NCBI GenBank assembly: GCA_934716785.1
Contig: CAKUYM010000001.1
Location: forward strand, 33,668 to 97,667
From: an uncultured Bacteroides sp.
GTDB lineage: Bacteria > Bacteroidota > Bacteroidia > Bacteroidales > Bacteroidaceae
Length of the DNA stretch: 64,000 nucleotides
Direction: 5' to 3'
In this document: positions 26,084 to 35,649 of the stretch, in pieces
Position numbering within the stretch: position 1 is the stretch's first letter
Layout of the letters: each line of letters starts with the position of its first letter
Translations under genes and position numbers: made by a program
The notes under the pieces: generated by a model
The model's database searches: none
The model's input: only the letters and a program-made list of their open reading frames with translations
Told to the model about the DNA's origin: nothing

Positions 26084-27712
26084 ATGAAAAAGCACAATGG
26101 TTTCTGTTACTGTTTATTAATCGGCTGTCTTATTATCATGGGCAGTTGCCAGTCCAAACCCTCATTGCTGCTGAAAGAAGCCCTGAAAATGGAAAAAGTT
26201 TCAACTGACAGCATCTTTTTCTACTTACAGCAAATAACACATCCCCATAAATTATCGCTCCCAGAACAAGGAGACTATTACCTGCTATCCTACAAAGCAA
26301 CATTATGGAAAACCGGGCTTCCTAATGATTCATTGCTCCGAAATGCACTTTTGTGTTATAAGCAAAGCAGTCTACCGGCAAAATGGCTTCAAGCACAGAT
26401 AGAGCAAAGCGCCGCCTACCTATATCAGAATCTACCCGATTCAACATTGCTATCAACCGGAAAAATACTAAAGAGATATCAGTTGAATGACACATTAAAG
26501 AGCCGCATATACGGACTACGGAGAGCGGCGTTTTACAGAAAACAAGAGTACACCCAAGCCCTTGCAATGGCAGACAGCAGCAGGCAGCTAACCCGTAGGA
26601 AGAAAGACACGCTCGCTTACTTTACTACAAGCCAACTATATCTGCAAATCATAGAGACAATGCAGCAATATGAGAAATATGTCCAAGGATACCAAGAGCT
26701 TATAGAAGAACTTAAAGACTCTCCGAACCATCAGTCGCTTATTTATTATGCATTCGAGAACCTGCTGAATACCAGTTTGGAAAGGAAAGACTATCAGCAG
26801 GCACAGAAGTATCTCCAACTGTTATCCAACGAACGTCGCAGCCGATATGAAGTTCCTCATTATCTATTGCTCCGCGGAAGAACACACGACGCCCTGAACC
26901 AAGCAGATTCTGCCAAATATTACTACCAACAAGCGGCAGCCTCAACTTCCGCAACGATTGCCATGGAAGCAAATGTCCTTTTATTCGATCTGATAAATAA
27001 AGAAGATTATCCGGAGCAGGCCTTTTACTGCAAACAAAAAGGGAATACGATAAAGCATAACATACTGAGCAATATCAATTCAGAAATACAAAGAAAAGAA
27101 TTTAATGAACTCAAACTGCAAAATGAGTTATACCAACTTCATTTTCAGCAACAGAAACACGAACTATGGATGCTCGGTATCATCACAGCCTTACTGAGTA
27201 TAGGATTCATTGCATTCTTCTTTTACCAAAAAGAGAAAAAAGAAAGACTGCAACAAGAAAATCTATTGCTACATAAAGAAGCGGAGTTAAGCGGATTGAG
27301 AGAAAAAGAAATCCGTCAAAGAAACAAAGAAGCGGAGTTACGTGAAGCCCTTTTCAGAAGAATATCATTTTTTCATAAATTGCCTTCCCTCCACGCTGAT
27401 GACAAACCGGATGAATCTGCCACCAACAGTAAGATAACGGTAACAAACGCAGAGTGGGCAGAAGTCATTTCTGCCGTAAACGACGCCTTTGACAACTTTG
27501 TAGTTCGTTTGCGACAGGCCTACCCCTCCTTGGGAGAAAAAGAAATCGGTTTCTGCTGTCTCGTCAAAACCAATGTCAACTTACAAGATCTGTCCGATAT
27601 CTACTGCGTCAGCAAAGCAGCCATCACCAAACGAAAATATCGAATCAAGACCGACAAGTTAGGAATTACTGATGAAAACATAAGTCTCGACAGTTTTCTC
27701 AAAGCATTTTAG
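26084..27712 (+). CDS. Membrane-anchored TPR regulator with C-terminal helix-turn-helix
   Basis: A 542-residue protein. The N-terminus looks like a lipoprotein/export signal ending in IIMGSC. Residues about 30-330 are TPR-like helices. One membrane helix (LWMLGIITALLSIGFIAFFF) lies near residue 365, followed by a charged coiled coil to residue 430. The C-terminal 90 residues look like a LuxR/sigma-4-type DNA-binding domain (YPSLGEKEIGFCCLVKTN, then DLSDIYCVSKAAITKRKYRI). The layout suggests that the periplasmic TPR part senses something and the cytoplasmic end binds DNA. The next gene, a beta-propeller protein, is a likely target. Confidence 0.75.
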   Translation: MKKHNGFCYCLLIGCLIIMGSCQSKPSLLLKEALKMEKVSTDSIFFYLQQITHPHKLSLPEQGDYYLLSYKATLWKTGLPNDSLLRNALLCYKQSSLPAKWLQAQIEQSAAYLYQNLPDSTLLSTGKILKRYQLNDTLKSRIYGLRRAAFYRKQEYTQALAMADSSRQLTRRKKDTLAYFTTSQLYLQIIETMQQYEKYVQGYQELIEELKDSPNHQSLIYYAFENLLNTSLERKDYQQAQKYLQLLSNERRSRYEVPHYLLLRGRTHDALNQADSAKYYYQQAAASTSATIAMEANVLLFDLINKEDYPEQAFYCKQKGNTIKHNILSNINSEIQRKEFNELKLQNELYQLHFQQQKHELWMLGIITALLSIGFIAFFFYQKEKKERLQQENLLLHKEAELSGLREKEIRQRNKEAELREALFRRISFFHKLPSLHADDKPDESATNSKITVTNAEWAEVISAVNDAFDNFVVRLRQAYPSLGEKEIGFCCLVKTNVNLQDLSDIYCVSKAAITKRKYRIKTDKLGITDENISLDSFLKAF

Positions 27713-27876
27713 CGAAAGCACTTTAGCAAAAGTATTTTACGAAAGTATTTGATTTACGATTAGTCCAACCGAATTTCTATTTTTGTCCGCCTCACGAAAA
27801 GAAGGATATCCATTTATTTAACTAACAATCAATATTATAAGCATCACTTCCAACATTATTCTTGTCCGCCTGTTTT

Positions 27877-27908
27877 TTTGTTTTTCTATTTGTTTCAGCC
27901 TACTTTTG
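27877..27908 (+). promoter_or_regulatory. Promoter for the beta-propeller gene
   Basis: TTTG at 27877-27880 and TACTTTTG at 27901-27908 are 20 bp apart. The leader would be about 40 nt. Confidence 0.65.
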
Positions 27909-27954
27909 CCCCAGACTCAATCAGAAGAACAATACTAACTAATATATAATCAGT

Positions 27955-29163
27955 ATGAAAAACAGAAGTATTATTTTCGGTTTATGCGTTTGTTGCTTAT
28001 TGACCGTTTTTGCTTTCACTGACAACAGCAAAGCAACAAAAGATCCGCTGGCCCTCTCGCCTGTCGTAGCCAAAAGCGTCACAACACCTACAGGTACATT
28101 GATTTCCTGCAATCTAAGAAGTCTGAAAGACACGGTAGACATTCCCCTCAGCTACCTGACGGAAGAACTTCAAATAGTACAGTTAGACAACCGAGATGAG
28201 GCGTTGGTGGGAGGCTGGATACGCACCACCATTAGTGACAACTACATCTTGGTGAGTAACAACAAACAGACTCCCTACAAACTTTTCACTCGCAACGGCA
28301 AATATATCACCAACATCGGAGCCTACGGACAAGGGCCGAACGAATATGGCAATACGTATGCCGAGCAACTGGACGAAGCCCACAACCGTATCTACATCCT
28401 ACCCTGGCAGAGTGACAAACTGCTTGTATTCGATTTGAAGGGAAATCCACAAGCCCCCATCCCGTTATGCCTGCGTGTTCCTAAAGGGCAATTCAGAGTC
28501 GATGCGGAGAAATCGGAAGTCACAGTGACAGTACTGCCATTCCAAGGCTGGCCGGCAGTAGTGTGGACACAGGATTTTAACGGCAAACGCAAAAACTTTG
28601 TCGCTCCTGCCCATCTGACCGTTCCACGAGACTTCAGCAACGAAGTATTCATGGGCAACAATACCTCCGATTACGGCGTCATGCTAATGGTTATCATGCC
28701 CACCCCGCGAATAGACAGCCTATACCACTACAACAATGCCCAAAATCGTCTGGAAGCCCGTTTCACCGCCGAATATCCCAACAACGACAAAATTCCATGG
28801 CATGGCTATTCCGAATATCCGCGCCATTTTATAGGTGACGTGGCTTTCCCGGTACAAACGTCCCAAAACACATGGGGAAGTACTAAACCTGCCCAATATA
28901 TTGTAGACAAGAAGACACTGCACGGCAGCTATTTCCACCTGTACAATGACTTTTTAGGAACAAAGAAGATGCAGATAGGACCGTCTTTCGGCAATGGATA
29001 CTACATAGCCAATATGGAACCGTCACAATTAAAAAAAACCTTAGAGAAAGAACTGACAAGAAAAGACCTTCCGGATGCAGCACGAAAACGTGCGCAAGCA
29101 TTAGTGAAATCATTAAACGAAGATGACAACAATGTTGTTCTCTTCGCTAAAATGAAGAAATGA
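27955..29163 (+). CDS. 6-bladed beta-propeller (BF3164-like) secreted protein
   Basis: A 402-residue protein with an export signal (residues 1-25; Cys residues near 11-14 could form a lipobox). It then shows repeated beta-propeller blades of the type seen in the Bacteroidota BF3164/DUF4934/DUF5128 group: IPLSYLTEELQIVQLDN, SDNYILVSNN, LFTRNGKYITNIGAYGQGPNEY. Such proteins are often encoded beside small Cys-rich secreted peptides and TPR/HTH regulators, as here. The molecular function is not known. Confidence 0.75.
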   Translation: MKNRSIIFGLCVCCLLTVFAFTDNSKATKDPLALSPVVAKSVTTPTGTLISCNLRSLKDTVDIPLSYLTEELQIVQLDNRDEALVGGWIRTTISDNYILVSNNKQTPYKLFTRNGKYITNIGAYGQGPNEYGNTYAEQLDEAHNRIYILPWQSDKLLVFDLKGNPQAPIPLCLRVPKGQFRVDAEKSEVTVTVLPFQGWPAVVWTQDFNGKRKNFVAPAHLTVPRDFSNEVFMGNNTSDYGVMLMVIMPTPRIDSLYHYNNAQNRLEARFTAEYPNNDKIPWHGYSEYPRHFIGDVAFPVQTSQNTWGSTKPAQYIVDKKTLHGSYFHLYNDFLGTKKMQIGPSFGNGYYIANMEPSQLKKTLEKELTRKDLPDAARKRAQALVKSLNEDDNNVVLFAKMKK

Positions 29164-29233
29164 GTCCATTTTAAAAAGTAAGCTTTTCTGTTCGATATAT
29201 CTTGCTCTTTCCCGAAATCCTGTTAGTGCCGTT

Positions 29234-30736
29234 TCACAAATTGGTTCTTCTACCAGTTTCGGGAAAGTGTTCTCTCAACAATTTTGAAATCTTATCTGTC
29301 AGTCTTTCTATCTCCTGCCGTTTGGGCATATCGTCTCTCGCAAGTGTCATTTGTATATTGTAAACAGGTGTATCATTGATTGTCACATCATGAGAATAAC
29401 TGAGCGATTTCTTCCGGCACCACTTAAACTCAAATTGTACCAAGGTGTCGCATACCATCTTTCCAGCATCGTTTGCGATAGAGTCGGTAGGTATGTAGGG
29501 GGCATTGCCGTAATCATAAACGACAGAGCCGTTCTTGAGAGCCTTAACATGCGCAATGACTTTAGGGGTTGGCAGATATGTTAATTTCACTTCCATTCGG
29601 TCAGTATATTGATAGTCATATGCCGTAAGATGATTTTCTACAACTTGGCAAAGGCTGTCTTGCAGTTGATGGTCGATGTCGTTATCCACTCTGTATTTAT
29701 TATTACAAATGTCATAGAGGGTATAATACCCATTTCGCCTCAATTCCAGCTCGCCAAACCAATGCCTTGGCGTGTGATAGGCAAACGAATCGTATACCGG
29801 CTCAACCAACAATCCGTATCGCCCACGTAATCCAATTTTTCCTTTTTCTTTGTCCGCAACGTAAAAGATACCAGGATAACAGTCATCAAGAGTATAATAA
29901 GCAGTTCTTCCTACGTTGAAGCAGATGTATTGATTGTTGCCTATGGCTAAGCTGGGTAGCAATATACCTAAATAAAGGGTTGATACACCTGCAAGCAGCA
30001 ATTTCTTTTTACTCCGATAGAAATCGCTGCAAACATATGCGACAAGGCAAAGACTGATGCCAAGCATCATCATGCGTAATAGTCCGGTATGGCTTTGCGA
30101 AAAAAAGAATATCATCATGGCTATAGCCAATATCCATGACCTACCATTCATCACATCATAATGCCTGTTTAGTAGATATAGACTGAGTATCGGGGCTACG
30201 ATACAAGCAAACAGACACAGCCTCGCATCCATGACAAGCCCGACATACAAAGTGCCGATTGTTATTAATAACAGGAGACAGAATGTCTTTGCTCTTTTGT
30301 CTGTCCAAAGCAACTTGCCCCATGCCTCCTGCCATGTCAAGGTATCAGTCAAACTCCCTTTGCGAAAAGCATTAATGACACATATTACTAAGGGAACCAC
30401 CCACAACCAAACTCCTACTGCTATGGTAAGCCCCATAAACCACCGTTTGTCAAAGTTGAGTCCCAACATGGGGAACGCTTTAGAGGTAAGCTCGGTAATT
30501 TTTGCGGTTATATCTGTACAAACGACAAAGGCTGTCATACCAACGAATAGTAATCCTGACATCCATGACTTTTTCTCACCAAAGTAGAGTGTAAACGAAA
30601 GCAATATACGCGACAGCACAAGCAATGCCACAATCCACGTTGCAGGACCGCCAAACCAAGCGGTCCTACTTCCTAACACAGCTATTATCCACAAAGAACA
30701 TATAGCCAAATCAAAGCTAAACAGTTCCTTTCTCAT
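29234..30736 (-). CDS. Multi-pass membrane protein of unknown function
   Basis: A 500-residue product with about eight hydrophobic segments in residues 1-260. A soluble C-terminal half holds one WG-repeat-like stretch (GKIGLRGRYGLLVEPVYDSF). I do not recognise a family. The start at 30736 is chosen because a strong Shine-Dalgarno (GAGGAGGAAG) lies just upstream; the longer frame to 30778 would overlap the VWA gene by 62 bases. With the chosen start, the overlap with the VWA stop is 20 bases, so the two are translationally coupled. Confidence 0.65.
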   Translation of the reverse strand: MRKELFSFDLAICSLWIIAVLGSRTAWFGGPATWIVALLVLSRILLSFTLYFGEKKSWMSGLLFVGMTAFVVCTDITAKITELTSKAFPMLGLNFDKRWFMGLTIAVGVWLWVVPLVICVINAFRKGSLTDTLTWQEAWGKLLWTDKRAKTFCLLLLITIGTLYVGLVMDARLCLFACIVAPILSLYLLNRHYDVMNGRSWILAIAMMIFFFSQSHTGLLRMMMLGISLCLVAYVCSDFYRSKKKLLLAGVSTLYLGILLPSLAIGNNQYICFNVGRTAYYTLDDCYPGIFYVADKEKGKIGLRGRYGLLVEPVYDSFAYHTPRHWFGELELRRNGYYTLYDICNNKYRVDNDIDHQLQDSLCQVVENHLTAYDYQYTDRMEVKLTYLPTPKVIAHVKALKNGSVVYDYGNAPYIPTDSIANDAGKMVCDTLVQFEFKWCRKKSLSYSHDVTINDTPVYNIQMTLARDDMPKRQEIERLTDKISKLLREHFPETGRRTNL

Positions 30737-31460
30737 TTTCTTCCTCCTCATCAAAAGCTTCATCAGCCATACTTGCATATGTGTTGTGCCGTTTCTCTGC
30801 CGACATAGAATCTACACATCCTTTTGCTTCCATCCTAAATGATGCAAGGTGTGAGAAGAAATTCATGCGCGTATTGGCGTCCTTTTTCATTGAAGCACGT
30901 GTGCCTTCATCGCTATATGCAAAGTTGCGCGAGTTGCGGATAGACAGTTTCATAGCCACTTCCACTGAGTCTTGGTTGGCACCCATATAGGTGAAGGTCC
31001 ATCCCTCGCCACGCAAGCGCTCCACAAGTTCCTTGACGGTCTTGCCGCTATACTCATGAGACGCATTTTCCAGACCGTCGGTAATGATGGTCACTACCAC
31101 CACCGAGTCTTCAATTTCCTTGACATACTTGCGCATGGCGGTGAGCGTAATGCCCATAGCGTCATACAGCGGTGTGGTGCAGCAGGGCTGATAGTCTTCC
31201 ATTTTCAACGGATTGGCTTCTGCCACCGGCGTCTTATCAAACACATGCTTGATCTCACAGTTGCAGAATGTCACCAACGACACAAAATGGTCTTGTGTTT
31301 CGGCGAACTTCTCCTGCGCTTTCTTGATACCTGCCAGAGTCTCGTTGAAACCTTCCACGGCTGCTTGGCGGATACACTCCATCGAACCGCTACGGTCGAG
31401 AATAATTACATTGAAGATCTGCGTCTTCTTCATTTCGTTCTTGTCTTTTATTTCTTCCAT
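30717..31460 (-). CDS. VWA domain protein
   Basis: A von Willebrand A domain protein of about 247 residues with the MIDAS motif DRSGS near the start, the Thr in CCTTPLYDA, and ITDGLENAS later. It resembles tellurium-resistance/chaperone-type cytoplasmic VWA proteins. The C-terminus is very acidic (ADEAFDEEEENE). The frame is open to 31619, but that start overlaps the upstream small gene; ATGs at 31505, 31460 and 31433 are all possible and 31460 is a compromise. The next gene starts within its last codons. Confidence 0.75.
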   Translation of the reverse strand: MEEIKDKNEMKKTQIFNVIILDRSGSMECIRQAAVEGFNETLAGIKKAQEKFAETQDHFVSLVTFCNCEIKHVFDKTPVAEANPLKMEDYQPCCTTPLYDAMGITLTAMRKYVKEIEDSVVVVTIITDGLENASHEYSGKTVKELVERLRGEGWTFTYMGANQDSVEVAMKLSIRNSRNFAYSDEGTRASMKKDANTRMNFFSHLASFRMEAKGCVDSMSAEKRHNTYASMADEAFDEEEENEKGTV

Positions 31461-31564
31461 TGTTTCATTTTCAAATAGATCAGTCTTTAAACCAGTCGAA
31501 CCCATTTTGATATTTGCACGATAAACGTCATGTGCATCTATTTCATCGCCAATAAACGAACTTG

Positions 31565-31819
31565 TTATTTGTGGCAACTTTTCTTGTGTCCGCAATGTTT
31601 GCAATATGCCTGCTGCCAAACCTCTCCATTAGTTATAGGAGAAAATCCTGTACAGTCGCAACCTACAGTACCTGTGCAATGCTTTCCTTGTACAGCTACA
31701 TGGGTAGCAAAGATAGCATGACTATGAACACAACTACCATCTTTGTGAGTATTAGCTAACACTGTTACTGAACCCACCATTGCAATCATAATTGCAGAAA
31801 CGAAAAACATCTTCTTCAT
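31565..31819 (-). CDS. Small secreted Cys/His-rich protein
   Basis: An 84-residue protein with an export signal (MKKMFFVSAIMIAMVGSVTVLA) and a mature part rich in Cys and His: HCTGTVGCDCTGFSPITNG, then YCKHCGHKKSCHK. It resembles the short NVEALA-type secreted peptides found beside BF3164-like proteins in Bacteroides, but the NVEALA motif itself is not there. The ATG at 31819 is preferred over the longer frame to 31867 because it starts the signal peptide. The paired CxxCGH and HK ends could bind metal. Confidence 0.65.
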   Translation of the reverse strand: MKKMFFVSAIMIAMVGSVTVLANTHKDGSCVHSHAIFATHVAVQGKHCTGTVGCDCTGFSPITNGEVWQQAYCKHCGHKKSCHK

Positions 31820-32110
31820 TATAATATACCCTGATATGTGTCGGGCGCAACTTCTAATTATTATCATTGTTCCTTTGTCTATTTATGAGTGACAGTCAAA
31901 AGATGTAACCCCGTTAGAAAATTATTTTATCAAAATTCCCTTACTTTGATAGCTAACCATTTCCTCAACTTTTGCAATACAACAGATTAGACACAGAAGA
32001 AATAGATTCCCTTCCGAAAAATAAAAAAGGGGTTGAATGCTATTTTGAGCCAGCCACTTCTTTTTTTTTACCCATAAAAACCGTACTTTCGCAGAAAAGA
32101 AATCAAAGCA

Positions 32111-33184
32111 ATGAAACAGCTCAGCATTTTAGTCCTCATAACCATCTGCTTATTCGGTTGCAGCAAGACTGATCCCAAAGGGGTGAGCATAACCGGAGAG
32201 ATCAAAGGATTAGGCACAGATACACTTTATCTATATGGAATGGACGAGATACTCGACCGTGTAGATACCATTTTTGCCAAGGACGACAAATTCTCATATT
32301 CGGCCCCGATAGATACCATCACCTCTGCTTTTCTGCTCATCAAGAATCAGACTGAATACCCCATATTCCTTGATAAAGGAAACAAAATCAAGATAAAAGG
32401 TGATATCAGCAACCCGGAATTCCTGACGATTGACGGGAATATATATAATGAAGAGTTTACTGCTTTTCAGAAGGAGTTGAACGGCTTGAATGAACCATCT
32501 GAACAAGCTATGGAACAAAAGGCGGAAGAGTTCATACGACAGCATCACTCCTCCTTTGTCAGCCTCTACTTGTTGGACAAATACTTTGTAAGGAAAGAAT
32601 CTCCCGATTTCAATAAGATAAAGAAGCTGGTTGAGGTCATGGCAGGTATCTTACAAGACAAACTCTATATTGAACGGCTGAACGAAAGCATCTCGCAGGC
32701 CGAAAAGACTGAAATCGGCAAATATGCGCCGTTCTTCAGCCTTCCCAACGCGAAAGGAGCAAAGATAACCCGCTCTTCCGAAGATTTTAGGAAAAAGAAT
32801 CTGCTGATCAACTTCTGGGCTTCTTGGAATGATAGCATTTCCAATCGTCATTGTAACAGCGAATTGAGAGCCCTTTATGCAAAATATAAAAAGAATAAAT
32901 ATATAGCCATGCTGGGCATCTCTCTCGATATGGACAAGGAGCAGTGGGAAGAAGCCATCAAGCGCGACACACTAAATTGGGAGCAGGTATGCGACTTCGG
33001 CGGACTAAGCTCTGAAGTTGCCAAACTATATTCCGTCAAGCAACTGCCCGCCAACATTCTTTTGTCGGCAGAGGGCAAGATTCTCGCCAAGAACCTCACA
33101 GGAGAAGAGCTGAAGAAGAAAATCGAGGAAGTCGTCTCCGCAGCAGAAGAGAAAGAAAGACAAGACAACAAAAAGAAAAGATAA
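32111..33184 (+). CDS. DUF4369/thioredoxin-fold lipoprotein without CxxC
   Basis: A 357-residue lipoprotein (lipobox CLFGC near residue 17). The N-terminal DUF4369 domain covers residues about 25-120 ([19 protein letters not shown]), and a TlpA/AhpC-like thioredoxin fold covers about 210-340 ([18 protein letters not shown]). Where TlpA proteins have WCGPC, this one has WNDSI, so the redox disulfide is missing; a lone Cys follows six residues later. It is probably not a thiol reductase, and may bind instead. It ends 14 bases before comM. Confidence 0.8.
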   Translation: MKQLSILVLITICLFGCSKTDPKGVSITGEIKGLGTDTLYLYGMDEILDRVDTIFAKDDKFSYSAPIDTITSAFLLIKNQTEYPIFLDKGNKIKIKGDISNPEFLTIDGNIYNEEFTAFQKELNGLNEPSEQAMEQKAEEFIRQHHSSFVSLYLLDKYFVRKESPDFNKIKKLVEVMAGILQDKLYIERLNESISQAEKTEIGKYAPFFSLPNAKGAKITRSSEDFRKKNLLINFWASWNDSISNRHCNSELRALYAKYKKNKYIAMLGISLDMDKEQWEEAIKRDTLNWEQVCDFGGLSSEVAKLYSVKQLPANILLSAEGKILAKNLTGEELKKKIEEVVSAAEEKERQDNKKKR

Positions 33185-33198
33185 CCAATAAATCAAAC

Positions 33199-34380
33199 GT
33201 GCTAATAAAAGTATTCGGAGCGGCTGTTCAAGGCATTGATGCAACACTCATCACAATCGAAGTAAACAGCTCGCGCGGCTGTATGTTCTATCTCGTCGGC
33301 CTTCCGGATTCAGCGGTCAAGGAAAGTCACCAACGTATCATTTCCGCACTGCAAGTCAATGGTTACAAGATGCCGACCAGTAACATAGTGGTCAACATGG
33401 CACCGGCAGATATCCGCAAGGAAGGTTCGGCCTACGACCTGCCGCTCGCCATCGGTCTGTTGGGTGCAAGCGGTACAATATCATCCGACAAATTCTCGCG
33501 CTACCTGCTAATGGGTGAACTAAGTCTCGACGGAAGCATACAGCCCGTCAAGGGAGCGCTTCCTATTGCCATCAAGGCGCGTGAGGACGGTTTTGAAGGG
33601 TTGATCATTCCGCAACAGAATGCTCGGGAAGCCGCAGTCGTCAATCAGTTAAAGGTTTACGGAGTCGCCAATATTAAAGAAGTTGTCGAATTCTTCAATA
33701 GCGAACGGGAGTTGGAACCGGTCATTGTCAACACACGGGAAGAGTTCTATGCCCGACAAAGCAATTTTGAATTCGACTTTGAGGATGTAAAAGGACAGGA
33801 AAACGTAAAAAGGGCATTGGAAGTGGCAGCGGCGGGCGGACACAACCTCATTATGGTAGGCGCCCCGGGAAGCGGCAAGTCGATGATGGCGAAACGGCTG
33901 CCATCCATCCTTCCCCCACTCTCTTTGGGAGAAAGTCTCGAAACGACCAAGATACACTCTGTGGCCGGGAAGCTGAACAAGAATTCTTCTCTGATAACCC
34001 TGCGTCCATTCCAATCGCCTCATCATACTATCTCACAGGCTGCAATGGTGGGAGGAGGCAGTTTTCCCCAGCCGGGGGAAATCAGTCTGGCTCACAACGG
34101 GGTATTGTTTCTTGACGAACTGCCCGAATTCACCAGAAGTGTGCTCGAAGTGCTACGTCAGCCGTTAGAAGACAGGCGAATCACGATCTCCCGCGTAAAA
34201 AGCAGTATAGATTTTCCAGCCAGCCTCACATTAGTGGCATCCATGAATCCTTGCCCCTGCGGTTACTATAATCATCCGACTAAGGCATGCGTGTGTAGTC
34301 CCGGGCAGGTGCAGAAATACTTAAATAAAATCTCCGGTCCTTTGCTTGACAGGATTGATATACTACCGATGACTATATAA
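33199..34380 (+). pseudogene. comM: ComM/YifB AAA+ ATPase, C-terminally truncated
   Basis: YifB/ComM is a Mg-chelatase-like AAA+ helicase for branch migration, normally about 510 residues. Here 393 residues are encoded from a GTG start. The N-terminal Lon-like domain, Walker A ([15 protein letters not shown]), Walker B ([11 protein letters not shown]) and the zinc-like [15 protein letters not shown] motif are intact. The sequence then stops matching the family at LLDRIDI and ends after five unrelated residues. The lost part includes sensor 2 and the C-terminal helices, so function is doubtful. No 3' remnant is in the window; the break marks the left edge of the accessory zone. Confidence 0.8.
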
Positions 34381-34545
34381 TCTTATTTTTATTTCATTTT
34401 AAGATTTATAAAAATAAACTTCACAAGATGTCTATTAATACTTGAAAAGGCTATTTGAGGCACTTTATATTACCATTTTATATAACGAACAACAATTAAC
34501 AGGAATGTGGAAAACTAACCAGTAAAAGCATCTATGATACCATAA

Positions 34546-34582
34546 AAAAAGAGATAACCTCCAATCCTGCTTATCTCTTTTT
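34546..34582. terminator. Bidirectional terminator between comM remnant and Rpn gene
   Basis: A perfect 12-bp stem AAAAAGAGATAA/TTATCTCTTTTT with a 13-nt loop. Confidence 0.85.
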
Positions 34583-34635
34583 AATTTGATTATTAGATAA
34601 TTTTATTCTCTTTACCAAGTCAAGCTAAAATAACT

Positions 34636-35502
34636 TTATAATAGTTCGATCTCTTCTTTAGTTAACCCTGTAGCCTGTGAAATTACATCAATAGCTATTC
34701 CTAACTTTTTAAAATTACGAGCATTCTCTCTTTTTTCTTCTTCTCTTCCTTCTTCCCTTCCTTCTTCCCTTCCTTTCTTTTCCGCCGTAGATATAACACT
34801 ATACCAGTCACGGAAATTTTTCAAACTGTCCCAATATTCACTCAGTTCAGTCTTAGTAAACTTAGCAATTTCCGCAGTTTCAAAGAGGCGGTCAAAAACT
34901 CTGTTCTGTAATGCTCTCGGACGTTCAAGCAAAGAAGCCAGATTGCGTATGACAAACAGCCACTTGTCAAACATACTATCCAACTCATCCTCAGTCTTAT
35001 TAAATTTAGGCATTTCGAGGTAAACGAAGGTAAGTTTATCATAGAAAACCTTGTGCGTATAAAGGTCTACAAGCTTCACCTCATGATGAAAATACTCCTC
35101 ATCAGAATTGTCAAAAGAGAAATTCAGAATACCCACTACATAGACAGCCTTCAACTCATAATCCCATTCCCCACGTTTGGCCTGCTCACGAATAGGAAAA
35201 GTAGAATAAAAGACACTACGGTCTTTGAAGAACTGCTGCTCGCCACGCTGCATCTCAACCAGAAACTTCTCTCCCTTCTCATTCTCACAATACACATCAA
35301 ATACAGCCCGACGGTCATATTCCTGTGTTCCAAGATGTTCTGCATTAAGGTAAGTTACATCCTTGATTACTTCCTCCTTGAATAAGAGTGCATTTAAAAA
35401 GCTAATTAACAGCTCCTTATTCATAGCTGTTCCAAAAAGCAGTTTAAATCCAAAATCGGTATATGGATTTACGTATTTATCCTGAATTCCTTCTGTTCCC
35501 AT
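34636..35502 (-). CDS. Rpn family PD-(D/E)XK nuclease
   Basis: A 288-residue protein of the recombination-promoting nuclease/putative transposase family. It starts YVNPYTDFGFKLLFG; the nuclease core is RAVFDVYCENEKGEKFLVEMQRG near residue 85 (Asp ... Glu-x-Gln). The C-terminus holds a low-complexity GREEGREEGREEEKR stretch and a small helical end, ATGLTKEEIELL. The family makes DNA breaks that promote RecA-independent recombination, and its GREE repeats are known to vary. It has its own promoter. Confidence 0.9.
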   Translation of the reverse strand: MGTEGIQDKYVNPYTDFGFKLLFGTAMNKELLISFLNALLFKEEVIKDVTYLNAEHLGTQEYDRRAVFDVYCENEKGEKFLVEMQRGEQQFFKDRSVFYSTFPIREQAKRGEWDYELKAVYVVGILNFSFDNSDEEYFHHEVKLVDLYTHKVFYDKLTFVYLEMPKFNKTEDELDSMFDKWLFVIRNLASLLERPRALQNRVFDRLFETAEIAKFTKTELSEYWDSLKNFRDWYSVISTAEKKGREEGREEGREEEKRENARNFKKLGIAIDVISQATGLTKEEIELL

Positions 35503-35615
35503 GTGCTTTCTATTTTTATAATTTCAAAATCAAATCGCGGAAATGCCCTATTGTATAACCAACAACATGAGAGACTGTTTAAAATGCCTCAATAAACCTT
35601 CCCGACACTTATGTA

Positions 35616-35646
35616 CAAAAGTAGCAATAATCAGGTAAAAATCAAG
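35616..35646 (-). promoter_or_regulatory. Promoter for the Rpn gene
   Basis: Minus-strand CTTG at 35646-35643 and TACTTTTG at 35623-35616 are exactly 19 bp apart. The leader would be about 110 nt. Confidence 0.65.
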
Positions 35647-35649
35647 CAG

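Noticed and set aside
31972-32172. 66-codon plus-strand ORF before the DUF4369 gene
   Set aside because: It overlaps the lipoprotein start in another frame and contains no recognisable feature.
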